Notes under the pieces: model-generated
Database searches by the model: none
Seen by the model: the letters and a program-made list of their open reading frames with translations, nothing else
What the model was told of the DNA's origin: nothing
Position numbers and translations under genes: made by a program
Source: Eonycteris spelaea
Taxonomy: Eukaryota > Chordata > Mammalia > Chiroptera > Pteropodidae
Direction: 5' to 3'
NCBI GenBank assembly: GCA_003508835.1
Contig: PUFA01000068.1
Span: forward strand, 2,604,001 to 2,668,000
Length of the DNA stretch: 64,000 nucleotides
Shown: positions 55,125 to 64,000 of the stretch, piece by piece
Numbering within the stretch: position 1 is the stretch's first letter
How the letters are laid out: every line of letters begins with the position of its first letter

Positions 55125-55340
55125 GTATGTGTAATGGCTACAGTCATAGACTCAAGGCCAGATTTTTAATGTCTCAGCCTTGGTGATCTCAGCCGTAAAG
55201 TGAGGAGAGGAGTACATACCTCACGGAGCTGTCGTGGGGGGAATTTAGATGATTTATGCAAAATACACTGCACAGTGAGGCACCAAGTCCATTCCCCTAG
55301 ATGACAGCTATTATTGCTATGATTATACATTTTAAGCATG
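55125..55340 (+). repeat. MIR SINE
   Basis: TGTAATGGCTACAGTCATAG, GTCTCAGCCTTGGTGATCTC, CAGCCGTAAAGTGAGGAGAG and TACATACCTCACGGAGCTGT follow the MIR order. Confidence 0.7.
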
Positions 55341-56029
55341 AGTCATGAACATGAGCTCCAAAGTGATCTCAGGTGTGCTACTCACGCAGGTGTTCGGAAA
55401 GCGCATTACTCCTTTGTGTCAGGCATTGCATTGCAATGCAGAATCACAGTGCTAGCTTGCAGCATCACACGCAATTGAATCTGGATTTTAATTTTGCTAC
55501 CTACGGCTGGTGGTTTTATCTTTCTTCTTTTTATGTTAATCATTAGAAAGTCAATTTTTTAAAAAAATATTTGAGGGAAGGTTGCTGTGGTATTTGAAGT
55601 CTTATGAAGGGATATTAAGGACAAGAACACAGGTCTAGGAAAATCTGGTATGTGGAGAATGAAGAGAGAAAGGACTTAGTTCTGTAGGCATTTGAGCTGC
55701 CATGGGATTCTGCTGCATGAGGAGGTCCCTGCACCCCAGGTGTCCCCTTTCCGAGGCAGTGTGCTTAGGGGGCTGATTTACCCGGCTCCATTCAACTTCC
55801 TGCCTCCCTACACGGGCTCCAGGCTAAATGATCAGGAAGCCTACCAATGAGCTCTCATGAGTACCTGGTGCACCTCCTCAGCGCCCGCTGGGTGCTACAA
55901 GGGTACTGAGGTGTTTGAAGACAAAGTTCCCTCTTCTAGAAGCTCCTGATAAAGTGAGGAGAAAGGTTATAGGAAAAGAGGAAGGTCAAAAAGCATCAGA
56001 AGAGACATCACAAGGCAGAACATTTACTG
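55341..56029. other. Intergenic, no recognised feature
   Basis: No repeat or gene recognised. Confidence 0.4.
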
Positions 56030-56230
56030 GGTGCCTATTATGGGGACTAATATTTATCAGATATCCACTACATGCCAAGCATTTTACCCCCATGACCTAT
56101 TTAACTTGCATATTTGCCCTCTGCCTACATCCCCCAATGAATAAATGATGGAGTTAGGGTCCAAAACCAGGTTGTTGAATTTCAGTCTATGCTCACAGCG
56201 CTTGCCAGCCACCGGGACTAAATGTGAATA
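56030..56230 (-). repeat. MIR-family SINE, antisense, diverged
   Basis: CCACTACATGCCAAGCATTT, CATGACCTATTTAACTTGCA and GGGTCCAAAACCAGGTTGTT give a worn reverse MIR. Confidence 0.5.
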
Positions 56231-56597
56231 AATGGACCAGAGGATGTGCGTTCTTGGAGTTCAGAGGAGGGGGAGACAATTGTGACCTGAAGAAGGTGGT
56301 GAAGGCTCCATGGAGCACATGGTTTTAGCTGACGCTGGAAGGAAGTCTGGAATTCGAATAGTTGGAGAGGAGGGCGATGAGGACAGGCACAAACATCGAA
56401 TATTCGGCAGATATAACAGCACCTGCTACATTCTAAGCACTCTCGGTGTCTGAATAGAACAAAACAGACACGTATCCTTGCCGCTGTGGAGCTTACATTC
56501 TAGTGGGAGGAGAAATACAAAGTGAAAGCGTAATGAGTAGATGATATGACATAACATAAGTAATAAGAGCAATCGAAAAAAAGAAAAGATAGAGGAG
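56231..56597. repeat. Ancient interspersed repeat, family not named
   Basis: TACATTCTAAGCACTCTCGG, GAGCTTACATTCTAGTGGGA and ATTGTGACCTGAAGAAGGTG are fragments of the same old repeat type noted at 39.9-40.5 kb. Confidence 0.45.
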
Positions 56598-57000
56598 TAT
56601 GTTAGCTTCCTATGGCTGCTGTGACAAATGATCACAAAGTTGGTGGCTTAAACAACAATTTTGGAGGTCAGAAATCAGATATCGGGTTCAAGTTCCACTG
56701 TGTTATAAAGTCAAGGTGTCGGTTGGGTTGGTTCCTTCTGGAGGCTCTGAGAGCAGAATCTGTTTCCTCGCCTTTCGAAAGCTTTTATTGGCTGCCTGTA
56801 TTCCTTGCCTTGTGGTCCCTTCCTGAATCTTCCAAGCACCTCACTCTAATCTCTGCTCACATCACTATACTTGCCTTTTCCTTCTGATCTTCTGCTTCCT
56901 TTATCAGGGCTTCTGTCATTTCACTGGGCCCATTCAGATATCTCAGCATAACATCCCCACCTCAAAACCCTGACTTTATCACACCTGCTAAACCCCTCCT
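56598..57000 (-). mobile_element. MaLR (MLT1-like) LTR, antisense
   Basis: TTAGCTTCCTATGGCTGCTG, TGACAAATGATCACAAAGTT, GTCAAGGTGTCGGTTGGGTT, GGTTCCTTCTGGAGGCTCTG and TCACTGGGCCCATTCAGATA are the reverse of a MaLR LTR. Confidence 0.85.
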
Positions 57001-57174
57001 AACATTCACAGCTTCTAGGGAATTCTGTCGAGGAGGGGATGAACATGAAGAGGATAGCCGAGCGAGGATGTGGTCACACACTCCCATCTTGACCCACAGA
57101 CAGTGGCCTTTGGAACATACACTGCTCCACAGATCCCAGATTTGTCCCCCGCCCCCAGGCAAGAGGCCTGCCTC

Positions 57175-58510
57175 TATGATTTTTAACTTTTTATTTGGAA
57201 GTTATTTAAAATTTACAGAAAAGTTGCACATATCTTTTAATTAGATTAATCGCTTTTAATTTTTTTCTGCCCTTTAGAAATCTCTCTCTCTCTCCCTCTG
57301 TCTTCCTCTGTCTCTCTCTCTCATTACACACACCCCTCTCCCTGATACACATTTTTTTCTGAACCATTTGAAAGCAGTTGCTACATCATGCCTATCTATT
57401 TTGAAGGATATATTTCTGAGAACAATCATATTCTCTTACAAAACCACAATGCAATTATCATAGTCAGGTAGCTTAACATTTATAGAATACTTTCTACAGT
57501 TTATACTCTATTTATATAATCTAATCCATGGTTTTGACTCCAACTATGTCAATTGTCTCAATAATATCATTAATAACATTTCTCTTCCTCCAGTCCAGGA
57601 TCTAGTATTGCATTTAATTGTCATGTCTCTTTAGTTTCTTTTTAAGCAGAAAATTCCTCAGCCCCTCCTTTTTATCTTGATATTGACAGTTTTAAAGAAT
57701 ATAGTCCACTTACTTTAAAGAAATATTTTCAAGTAGAGTTTGTCCAATGTTTTCTCAAGATTAGATCCACATTATATGACCCCGGCTGGCTTATTTCTTA
57801 GGTCAAATGTTCTTCCTGGGTGTCCTGTCTGGAGGCACACTTTTCCTGACTGTCCCTCGCTGGTGAGGTCAAGGTTGAGGTCCTGGTCACAATGTTGTCC
57901 AGTTTCTCTACTGTAAGATTATTATTTTCTCCCTTGCAACTAATTAGCAAGCTGTGGGAGGCACTTTTTAATCAGTAAATATTTGGCGTCTCACAAAACT
58001 TCTAGATTTAGAATCTGTTGTTGAGTTTTGCTTATACTATATACTTTTACTATGAATGTTTGTAAAATGGTTATTTTTTTCCCCTCCAACTCCACTCCTC
58101 CTTCCACATTGGTCAATTGGCACTCAGCTTATACTATAAGAAAGAGCTCCCCTTTCTTCCCTGTGTATTAATTCATTTGTTGGTTGGTTTATTATCTATT
58201 TAGTAGCAGCCTGAACTCATGGATTCTTATTTATTCCATACATTATAAGCTCTTACTGTCCTTAGCTCTTATGACCCTCTAAGTATTCCATACTTGGCAG
58301 TTTGAGGATTATGATAAATAAGGACAGTGAAGGCTTGTAACTCCTGTGTCTTTTTCGTCTGTTCCTATTATATATTATTTTGAGCACATTCTTACTCTCT
58401 GGCCCAGTAAGATGCTCCAGGCTATCTTGTGCCTCCCTACTTTTGCACATTTCCCTATGTGTGCAAGGCTTAGTGTTCAGCAGTAGGTTCAAGGGGAACT
58501 TATACAGATT
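57175..58510 (-). mobile_element. Old L1M 3' region, antisense, about 1.3 kb
   Basis: AAAATTTACAGAAAAGTTGC, a CT-rich section (57282-57325), TTCTGAACCATTTGAAAGCA, CTTACAAAACCACAATGCAA, ATTGTCATGTCTCTTTAGTT, TTTGTCCAATGTTTTCTCAA, CTATAAGAAAGAGCTCCCCT and TTCTTACTCTCTGGCCCAGT follow the reversed untranslated part of an old L1M in order. This is the longest single repeat in the window. Confidence 0.9.
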
Positions 58511-58519
58511 TCTGATGCT

Positions 58520-58715
58520 TTTTCATGTGATTTTTTTTTAAAAAAGCAAATATACGTAAGCTTTATTTTTCCTTATTTCTTACATAAAAAGTAGCATACT
58601 ATCTATACTCTTTTGCACCCCCCCCCTTTTCACTTAACGATATATCTTAGCAAATCTTAGCAATGATGCCTTATCAGCTTATAGAACGCTTCGATGGCTC
58701 TTTACGTCTCATCCA
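58520..58715 (-). mobile_element. Old L1/HAL1 fragment, antisense
   Basis: AAGTAGCATACTATCTATAC, TCTTTTGCACCCC and TTTCACTTAACGATATATCT, then GCTTCGATGGCTCTTTA, resemble a reversed HAL1/L1M 3' end, distinct from the preceding unit. Confidence 0.65.
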
Positions 58716-59394
58716 AGGTTCTGGTACTCTGCCCCACAATCCAGCGCCTCAGCTTCCATGAGCTCTGTCTCCTCAACTCAGCCGGAAGGCCCTGCTCTGC
58801 TTGGCTTCTCCCATCAGGGTTGATGGTCTGGAGAGCCCCTCTAGGCTGAACGAAGGCTGATAACAGGGCTCATCTCACCTGTTTCCCTTTTTCAAGGGTC
58901 ATGTTCCTGTGATGCCCATTATCCAGTGTCTTAAAGCAGTGGTTTCACACATTATGTTTCTGTTTCCAGTTGTTTAGGGTGAGAGGGCAAGTCCACCCCC
59001 AGTTAATCCATCATGGGGAACATGTCAAGTAAGAAAATTTGAATACAGAAGAGAATGACTTAATTTTGTTCAGCCGAATGGGTTCCTTCTTTCAAATTAA
59101 GCTTTTTGAACATATCCAGAATGCTGGAAAATATTTTCTGAAAACTTGTACGTATTCTCTGACAACTTCGATACCCTTCATTGACTTAAACCCAGTCTTA
59201 GCTCAGACTGCTTATCCCTGCTTGTCTTGCCCTTTTGATCTGAATTTAACTGCCCGGTGTTTGTGGCCTGCAACCCGTTCCCTGACTCCTGTCCTATCCT
59301 GCTGGTCCTGGTTTCCCTTCAAGCTCTGTTCTCAACTCAGCTTCACTTTTGAGTCTCCTGTTCAGATGAAGGGTTCCCTGCACAAAATGTAACA
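58716..59394. other. Intergenic, no recognised feature
   Basis: The 117-codon + frame at 59039-59392 has no domain. Sequence around 59180-59370 looks like degraded old repeat but could not be named. Confidence 0.4.
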
Positions 59395-59585
59395 CTTTTT
59401 AAGCATCTTGGATTTATTAATTCCCTTCAATCTTATGACAAGCTCGCGGGGCAGATATTGCTGTTGCCCTCATTTACAGGTGAGGAAACTGAGGCACAGG
59501 GACGTTGGCCACCTAAAAGTGACAGAGCTGGCATTCAAACCCTGGTAGAGTTCCTCCAGAATTCATGCTCTCAACCTTCTCTGAC
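59395..59585 (-). repeat. MIR SINE, antisense
   Basis: TCATTTACAGGTGAGGAAAC, TGAGGCACAGGGACGTTGGC and AGCTGGCATTCAAACCCTGG: a well-kept reverse MIR. Confidence 0.85.
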
Positions 59586-59604
59586 CCATATGCATAATGC
59601 TAGG

Positions 59605-59770
59605 TCTGGAGCAATGGACCTGCTTTTAAATCTTAGTTTTGTTTAGCAGTTATGTGACCCTGGACAAATAACTTAGACTCACTTGGCAAGCTTTAAGTTC
59701 TGTGATTATAAGTTAGAGATGATCACAGTATCTACTTAGAGTGCTGTAGAGAGGTTTAAATGATATATTA
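59605..59770 (+). repeat. MIR SINE
   Basis: TTAGCAGTTATGTGACCCTG, GACAAATAACTTAGACTCAC and CAGTATCTACTTAGAGTGCT sit head to head with the preceding antisense MIR. Confidence 0.75.
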
Positions 59771-59830
59771 TATAAGTATATACATATATATATATAATTA
59801 TACCATTATATAATGATCTATACCTACATA
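59761..59830. repeat. AT-rich (TA)n-like tract
   Basis: TATATACATATATATATATA and related units follow the MIR. Confidence 0.85.
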
Positions 59831-59917
59831 TATTATTAGCAAAATGCTTGGCAACAGTGTGCTCTTACTAAAGTGCAGCTATTATCATAATGTCACTGAT
59901 GAAATCTGACTCTTAGT

Positions 59918-59946
59918 GTAATTACTTACTTAGTGTAAGTAATTAC
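59918..59946. repeat. Perfect 12-base inverted repeat
   Basis: GTAATTACTTAC and GTAAGTAATTAC are exact reverse complements separated by 5 bases. Confidence 0.9.
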
Positions 59947-60544
59947 TACCCCTCACTCCTAACCATACACAGAGGCCCCAGATGATGTAGTGCTATGCTT
60001 CACATCAGCATCTATCTCATTGTGCACATAATGGGCACCCTATAAATGTTTGGTGAATATATTCATGAACAGTCGGATGAGTGAGTTAGGTGCTGGCCAT
60101 ATATAAGACAGCAGAGAGCTATCTCATGATTGACATCCTTGGCCCTCTGGCTGGAGACTTGCAGACAGGGAAACCTCTCAGAGGATGGGCAGGTGGCAGA
60201 GTGAGGTCGCGTGCTTTTGACAATGCACCCATTATCTTTCACAGCAAAAGGACTGGCCTGAGCTCTCATTTACTCTGTTTGTTTGGATGTCCTCCAAGCA
60301 GTGACCACACCAGACTCTCAGCCAGTGTTTGGGGTTTGTTTTCTCCCAATGAGATGCGAATGTCATGGACTGTTTGCTAGCTTCAGTGCAGACAGTCTTC
60401 AAAGTCGCAAGGGAAATCCCAGCTCCATTTTTCTTCCAAGGACTTTCTGGGTCCCCACCACTGTACTTGAGGGCCATATCTCAACTATACATTTATCTGC
60501 TTCTTGTTTTCACTGCACATAGAATCGCTAGAGGCCTGAGTTAA
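59947..60544. other. Intergenic, no recognised feature
   Basis: A repeat-tail-like phrase (GCACCCTATAAATGTTTGGT) lies at about 60035. The rest is unclassified. The 96-codon + frame and 81-codon minus frame overlap each other. Confidence 0.4.
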
Positions 60545-60695
60545 CATAGCTGTATTAGAACACTATTCTGCCACCCGCTGATTGTGAAAACTTAGGTGAT
60601 CACTTAAATGGTCTGAGCCTCTGTTCTCTCATGTGTAAAACAAAGATTGTTAAGATTAACTGATATGCATGTGAAGCACTTAGCACAAAGCCTGG
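60545..60695 (+). repeat. MIR SINE, cut by the next LTR
   Basis: TTCTGCCACCCGCTGATTGT, TGAGCCTCTGTTCTCTCATG and AAGCACTTAGCACAAAGCCT run directly into the LTR start TGTATTAATCAG. Confidence 0.8.
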
Positions 60696-61165
60696 CTGTA
60701 TTAATCAGAGTTCTCCAGAGAAATGAGGATATATACATATATGTACATATATACAGATATATACGTATAATTTTAATAAGAGATTGGCTCATGCAATATG
60801 GAGGCTGAGAGGTCCCACGATTTATTGTCTGCAAGCTGGAGGCCCAGGGAAGCGGTGATGTGGTTCTAGTCCAAACCCAAAGTCCTGAGAACCAGGAGCA
60901 CTGACGTCTCAGGGCAGGAGAAGATGGATGTCCCAGCCAAGCAGAGAACAAAGTCCCCCCTTCTTTTGCCTTTCCCACTCAGGCCGTCCATGGGTTGGAT
61001 GGTACCTCACCATTGGTGAGGGCGATCTGCTTTACTCAGTCTACCAATTCAAATGCTAACCTCTTCTAGAAACACCCTCGTGGACACACAGAGAAATCAT
61101 GTTTCCCTAGCTATCTGGGCATCCTTTAGCCTGGTCAAATTGATACATAAAATTAACCATCACGT
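60696..61165 (+). mobile_element. ERVL-like LTR, solo
   Basis: Starts TGTATTAATCAGAGTTCTCC, with a TATA-rich section (60728-60770), AAGAGATTGGCTCATGCAAT, GTCTGCAAGCTGGAGGCCCA, AGGGCGATCTGCTTTACTCA and GTCTACCAATTCAAATGCTA, and ends ACATAAAATTAACCATCAC. This is a common mammalian LTR type, which I recognise but name only as ERVL-like. Confidence 0.8.
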
Positions 61166-62769
61166 AGGCCATAGATGATGGTAAAGCTCAGTTGCCTCAT
61201 GTCTTACTCCTTTAATCATTATGAGTTAACAAGGATTTTTCCATTTAAATGCTGATAACTTTGAATTGTTCATCCCTTACAGGGGGTTCTGCCTAAGATG
61301 GGCTGCCCTGTCTCTCTACTTCCAGAGAAGTCCCTGCCGCTGAAAAATCCTGCCTTGTTAGGGCCGAGTGACCTACTTTACCACCCTGAATAGCTGAATT
61401 TTTGGCACCACTCCTTAAATTCTGGAACAGCCCCACCCACTCTCCTCACTGGCAAGTTATATCATGACAGAATTAGGACTCGCTGAGTTTGCTCTCTGGA
61501 ACTTGTGGCGATGGAAGGCTCTTGGGGGAGAACCCTTGGACATAAAGAGGTATTCACCGTGTCCTCAGCCTCCAGCAAGAGGGAGTCCTTGTTCTTACAA
61601 GAACCATCATTATCATCAACATTATCATTGTCACTATAGTAACAACAGATCCAATTCCCCCCTAAAAAAGTTAAGAGCATTTTTGCAAGGAACAGGGATA
61701 TGTTCTACCAAAAATAAGGAAGCTAACAAAGCTACAGCACCAATATTATAGTCCTTATTCAAATTTCATCAATTGCTCCGATAGTGTCCATTATGACTCT
61801 CCCCTGCCCCCTCCGTGGTGATATTGCACAGAGCTGATGCTCGATGCCTTTGTTCTTTCCACTACAGCCCTGCTGCCCTGCTCTCAGTCATGGAGAAACA
61901 ACTAAACAAAATAAATCATCCTGTGCAACACCCTCCCCGGTATTGCCGTGGGGCTGCTACTTAGGTGCTGGATTAATGCCAGTGTTATGAGGTGTCTGAA
62001 TGGCCAGGGCATTCTGCACTAGAGCTAAGGAAAGTAAATTATGTATTTGCCATCCCTGTTTGAGAATAAAGCCATATCTTAGCAGCTCATCTCTTTCTAC
62101 TTGGCAAAGATATGTGCTGCCACTGAGGGCAGCAGCCAAAGTTAAGCTTGTAAAAATGTTCTCTCTTTTTCTCCTTCCCTCCCTTTCTCCTTCTGTCCCT
62201 CTCTCCTTTCATTTAGTTATCTGAATTCAAAGATTATCTTACAAGTATCTTAACTGAATAATAAAACCTAGTGGTTCTCAGAAATGAGAAGCACAGTCTG
62301 TTTGCACCCGAAAGGTTTGTTAAAACCCTGAACCCAGGTATTCTCAGTTTTGGTAGCTGGTACCAAACATATTAAAATGCATGTAAATCATGTAAGATTT
62401 TTGAAAAATTTTTTTATGGTTATGCTTTTGAAATTATCGCTTATGTTACTTATTTACTCTAGGATTGCTTGTGGTAGCTAGGACATTTGTGCATTCTCTG
62501 GAAATCTTGTGATGTGAAAAAGTCTAACCTTAAACTGTTCTCAAATGTCATAGAAATTTCAACAAATAACAAAAATTATCAAATCTGATTCAATAAAGTC
62601 GATATATCTTATAATATTTAGATTTTTTTCTTTTTGGTGTTGCAAACTCCTTACAGTGTTTTAGAACCATTGCATGTCGTGCCTGGTGCCATTTCACAGG
62701 GTCCAAGTGTTTTCATAGTTGCCCGAGCAGCTTGTGGGTCTCAGGCACTGCACCCACGGGCTTAACGCG
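61166..62769. other. Intergenic; small repeat-like pieces only
   Basis: 61735-61810 (CCTTATTCAAATTTCATCAA, TTGCTCCGATAGTGTCCATT) resembles a short reversed L1M piece. 62160-62215 is CT-rich. CTAGTGGTTCTCAG at about 62269 resembles a MER5-type end. No gene recognised. Confidence 0.4.
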
Positions 62770-62990
62770 TAGACAGACTCTGCTCACTTGGCCTCGCAGC
62801 TATGTGACTACTAGTTGTGTGTCCCTGGATAAATCACTCAACATCTCTCAGTTTCAATTTTCTCATCAAAAACTGGGATAAAATTACCACAAAGAAATGA
62901 TTTATGTGAGATAATACGTGAATGAACCTTATCTAGCTCTGTGCTAGGCAAATTTAGGCACCTAGTAAATAGTAGTTATTACCAATAATT
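62770..62990 (+). repeat. MIR SINE
   Basis: AGTTGTGTGTCCCTGGATAA, ATCACTCAACATCTCTCAGT, TTTCTCATCAAAAACTGGGA and GCTCTGTGCTAGGCAAAT: a near-full MIR. Confidence 0.85.
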
Positions 62991-63149
62991 ACAAAAATAC
63001 TAGCAATGTGGGGTTACATTGTGGCTTATATAAAGTCAAGCATGTGCAAATGTTTAGCAGACTACTATGTGCATGTGAAAACTATTATGTTTTTTTGGAT
63101 TTTTATAATCCTTAAACAGATTTGAATATGCTATTTTCATGGTCAAATA

Positions 63150-63985
63150 GCTTTAGTGACTCCTGTTTCTATACGATCAAGCCTAAATAAATCTAACTTG
63201 TAATGCAGCCTTCCATGACATGCTTCACACTCCACTGTCCCCTATGCCTGCCTTTGAGCCCTGTGAGCTGCTCACCACTTCTGGAACCCCCTGGACACTT
63301 GCTCCTTCATACTGCCTTTTCTGCCCAAGGCACCAGCCTCCCAACTCCCAGTGCTCAGTCCCTCATTGCAAAGCTCCTGCTTTTCTGAAAGACAACTTAT
63401 GATTTGGTCTAGTGGTATCCCAGCCTCTCGTCTTGCCCTCTCTGCTCTGTTCTCCACAATGACACTTCCAAAACACAAAAAGGATCAAGTCAGTCCCCTG
63501 CTGGTGGCTCTTCAGTGTAGTCCTGGTTCCTGCCGTGGTCCACCAAGCCCTGATGACCCGGCAGCCCTGCCTGCCTCCCAGCCACACCTGACAGCACTCC
63601 CCACCCATCTGCCACTCTGTACTTACACTAAATTTCTCTAAGTTCCTTAAATACATGACACTCTGCTCACCTCTGGAACTTCATGGTCGCTATTTATGCT
63701 GTTCTCTCTGCTTAGAACACTCGCTACCAGCCCAACGACCTCCTCCTTCTGGAAAACACTTACTTAGCCATTAGGCCTCAGGTTAAACAGTATTTCCTCA
63801 AAGAGGCTCACCTTGACCCCTACACTAGAATAAAGTTAACATTTAACATTGTTTCACCTATCGGACAGAAATACTTGAATGTGGGAGGCCTGTCTGTCTT
63901 CACTTGACTGTAAGTGATATGGAGCAGGGCACCTGCCTGTTTTGCTCAATGTTATATCTCCAAGATCCAGAATGGGGCCAGCCCC
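63150..63985 (+). mobile_element. L2 LINE fragments
   Basis: CTGTTTCTATACGATCAAGC, ATGCAGCCTTCCATGACATG, AGGATCAAGTCAGTCCCCTG, GTTCTCTCTGCTTAGAACAC, GGCCTCAGGTTAAACAGTAT and GACTGTAAGTGATATGGAGC give two overlapping L2 3' regions in tandem. 63351-63656 is open on both strands only by chance. Confidence 0.75.
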
Positions 63986-64000
63986 ATACCCATCCACCTA

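Noticed and set aside
5356..64000. Coding exons of PRSS23, the gene I recall lying downstream of FZD4
   Set aside because: PRSS23 is encoded mostly in one large exon of over 380 codons; no such frame or trypsin-like motif (GDSGG, catalytic His/Asp context) appears here. In human it lies well over 64 kb away.

Overview
The window is vertebrate, almost certainly placental-mammal, nuclear DNA. It holds one recognisable protein-coding segment, long noncoding stretches, and a dense layer of ancient mammalian repeats (MIR, L2, L1M/HAL1 relatives, MaLR LTRs, hAT-Charlie/MER-type DNA elements). There is no bacterial-style gene packing, CRISPR array, tRNA or operon. I see no Alu, rodent B1/B2, carnivore tRNA-Lys SINE, ruminant or horse SINE. 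Together with a short 5S-rRNA-derived retroposon and the style of the younger L1 3' ends, this points tentatively to a non-primate, non-rodent placental (laurasiatherian). Fruit bats, known to carry 5S-derived SINEs, are one candidate. The species cannot be fixed from the window.

Region 1-5355 is the 3' end of FZD4 on the + strand. Bases 1-240 encode the last 79 residues of Frizzled-4, including the KTLHTW Dishevelled-binding motif and the ETVV PDZ-binding C-terminus. A roughly 5.1 kb 3'UTR follows and ends at paired AATAAA signals (5289-5294, 5325-5330) with a GT-rich downstream element. An internal AATAAA at 2030-2035, directly followed by a TTTG repeat, is a candidate proximal poly(A) site.

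From about 5.36 kb to 64 kb I find no gene. Longer open frames there are shadows of repeats, microsatellites or chance. The main content is: a MaLR LTR at 6.5 kb; L2 and MIR copies throughout; a minus-strand L1M block at 17.3-19.3 kb; a MER-type element at 23.2-23.5 kb; an L2 at 30.6-31.9 kb interrupted by a 5S rRNA retropseudogene; a younger L1 3' end at 36.3-36.9 kb inserted with a target-site duplication into an older L1; a second L1 3' end at 40.5 kb; a 77-79 bp inverted repeat pair at 43.05 and 44.52 kb; MaLR LTRs at 45.7, 54.2 and 56.6 kb; a MER1-like hAT element at 52.9 kb; a long minus-strand L1M at 57.2-58.5 kb; and an ERVL-like LTR at 60.7 kb.

There is no gene set acting together here. 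What stands out is structural: the 5S-derived insertion, local inverted and direct duplications, several strong hairpins (one built from TAATTA homeodomain-type motifs), G-quadruplex-prone tracts, and possible alternative polyadenylation of FZD4. I found no convincing new biological system. Repeat family names are from pattern memory, not a database search, and repeat boundaries are approximate, usually within tens of bases.
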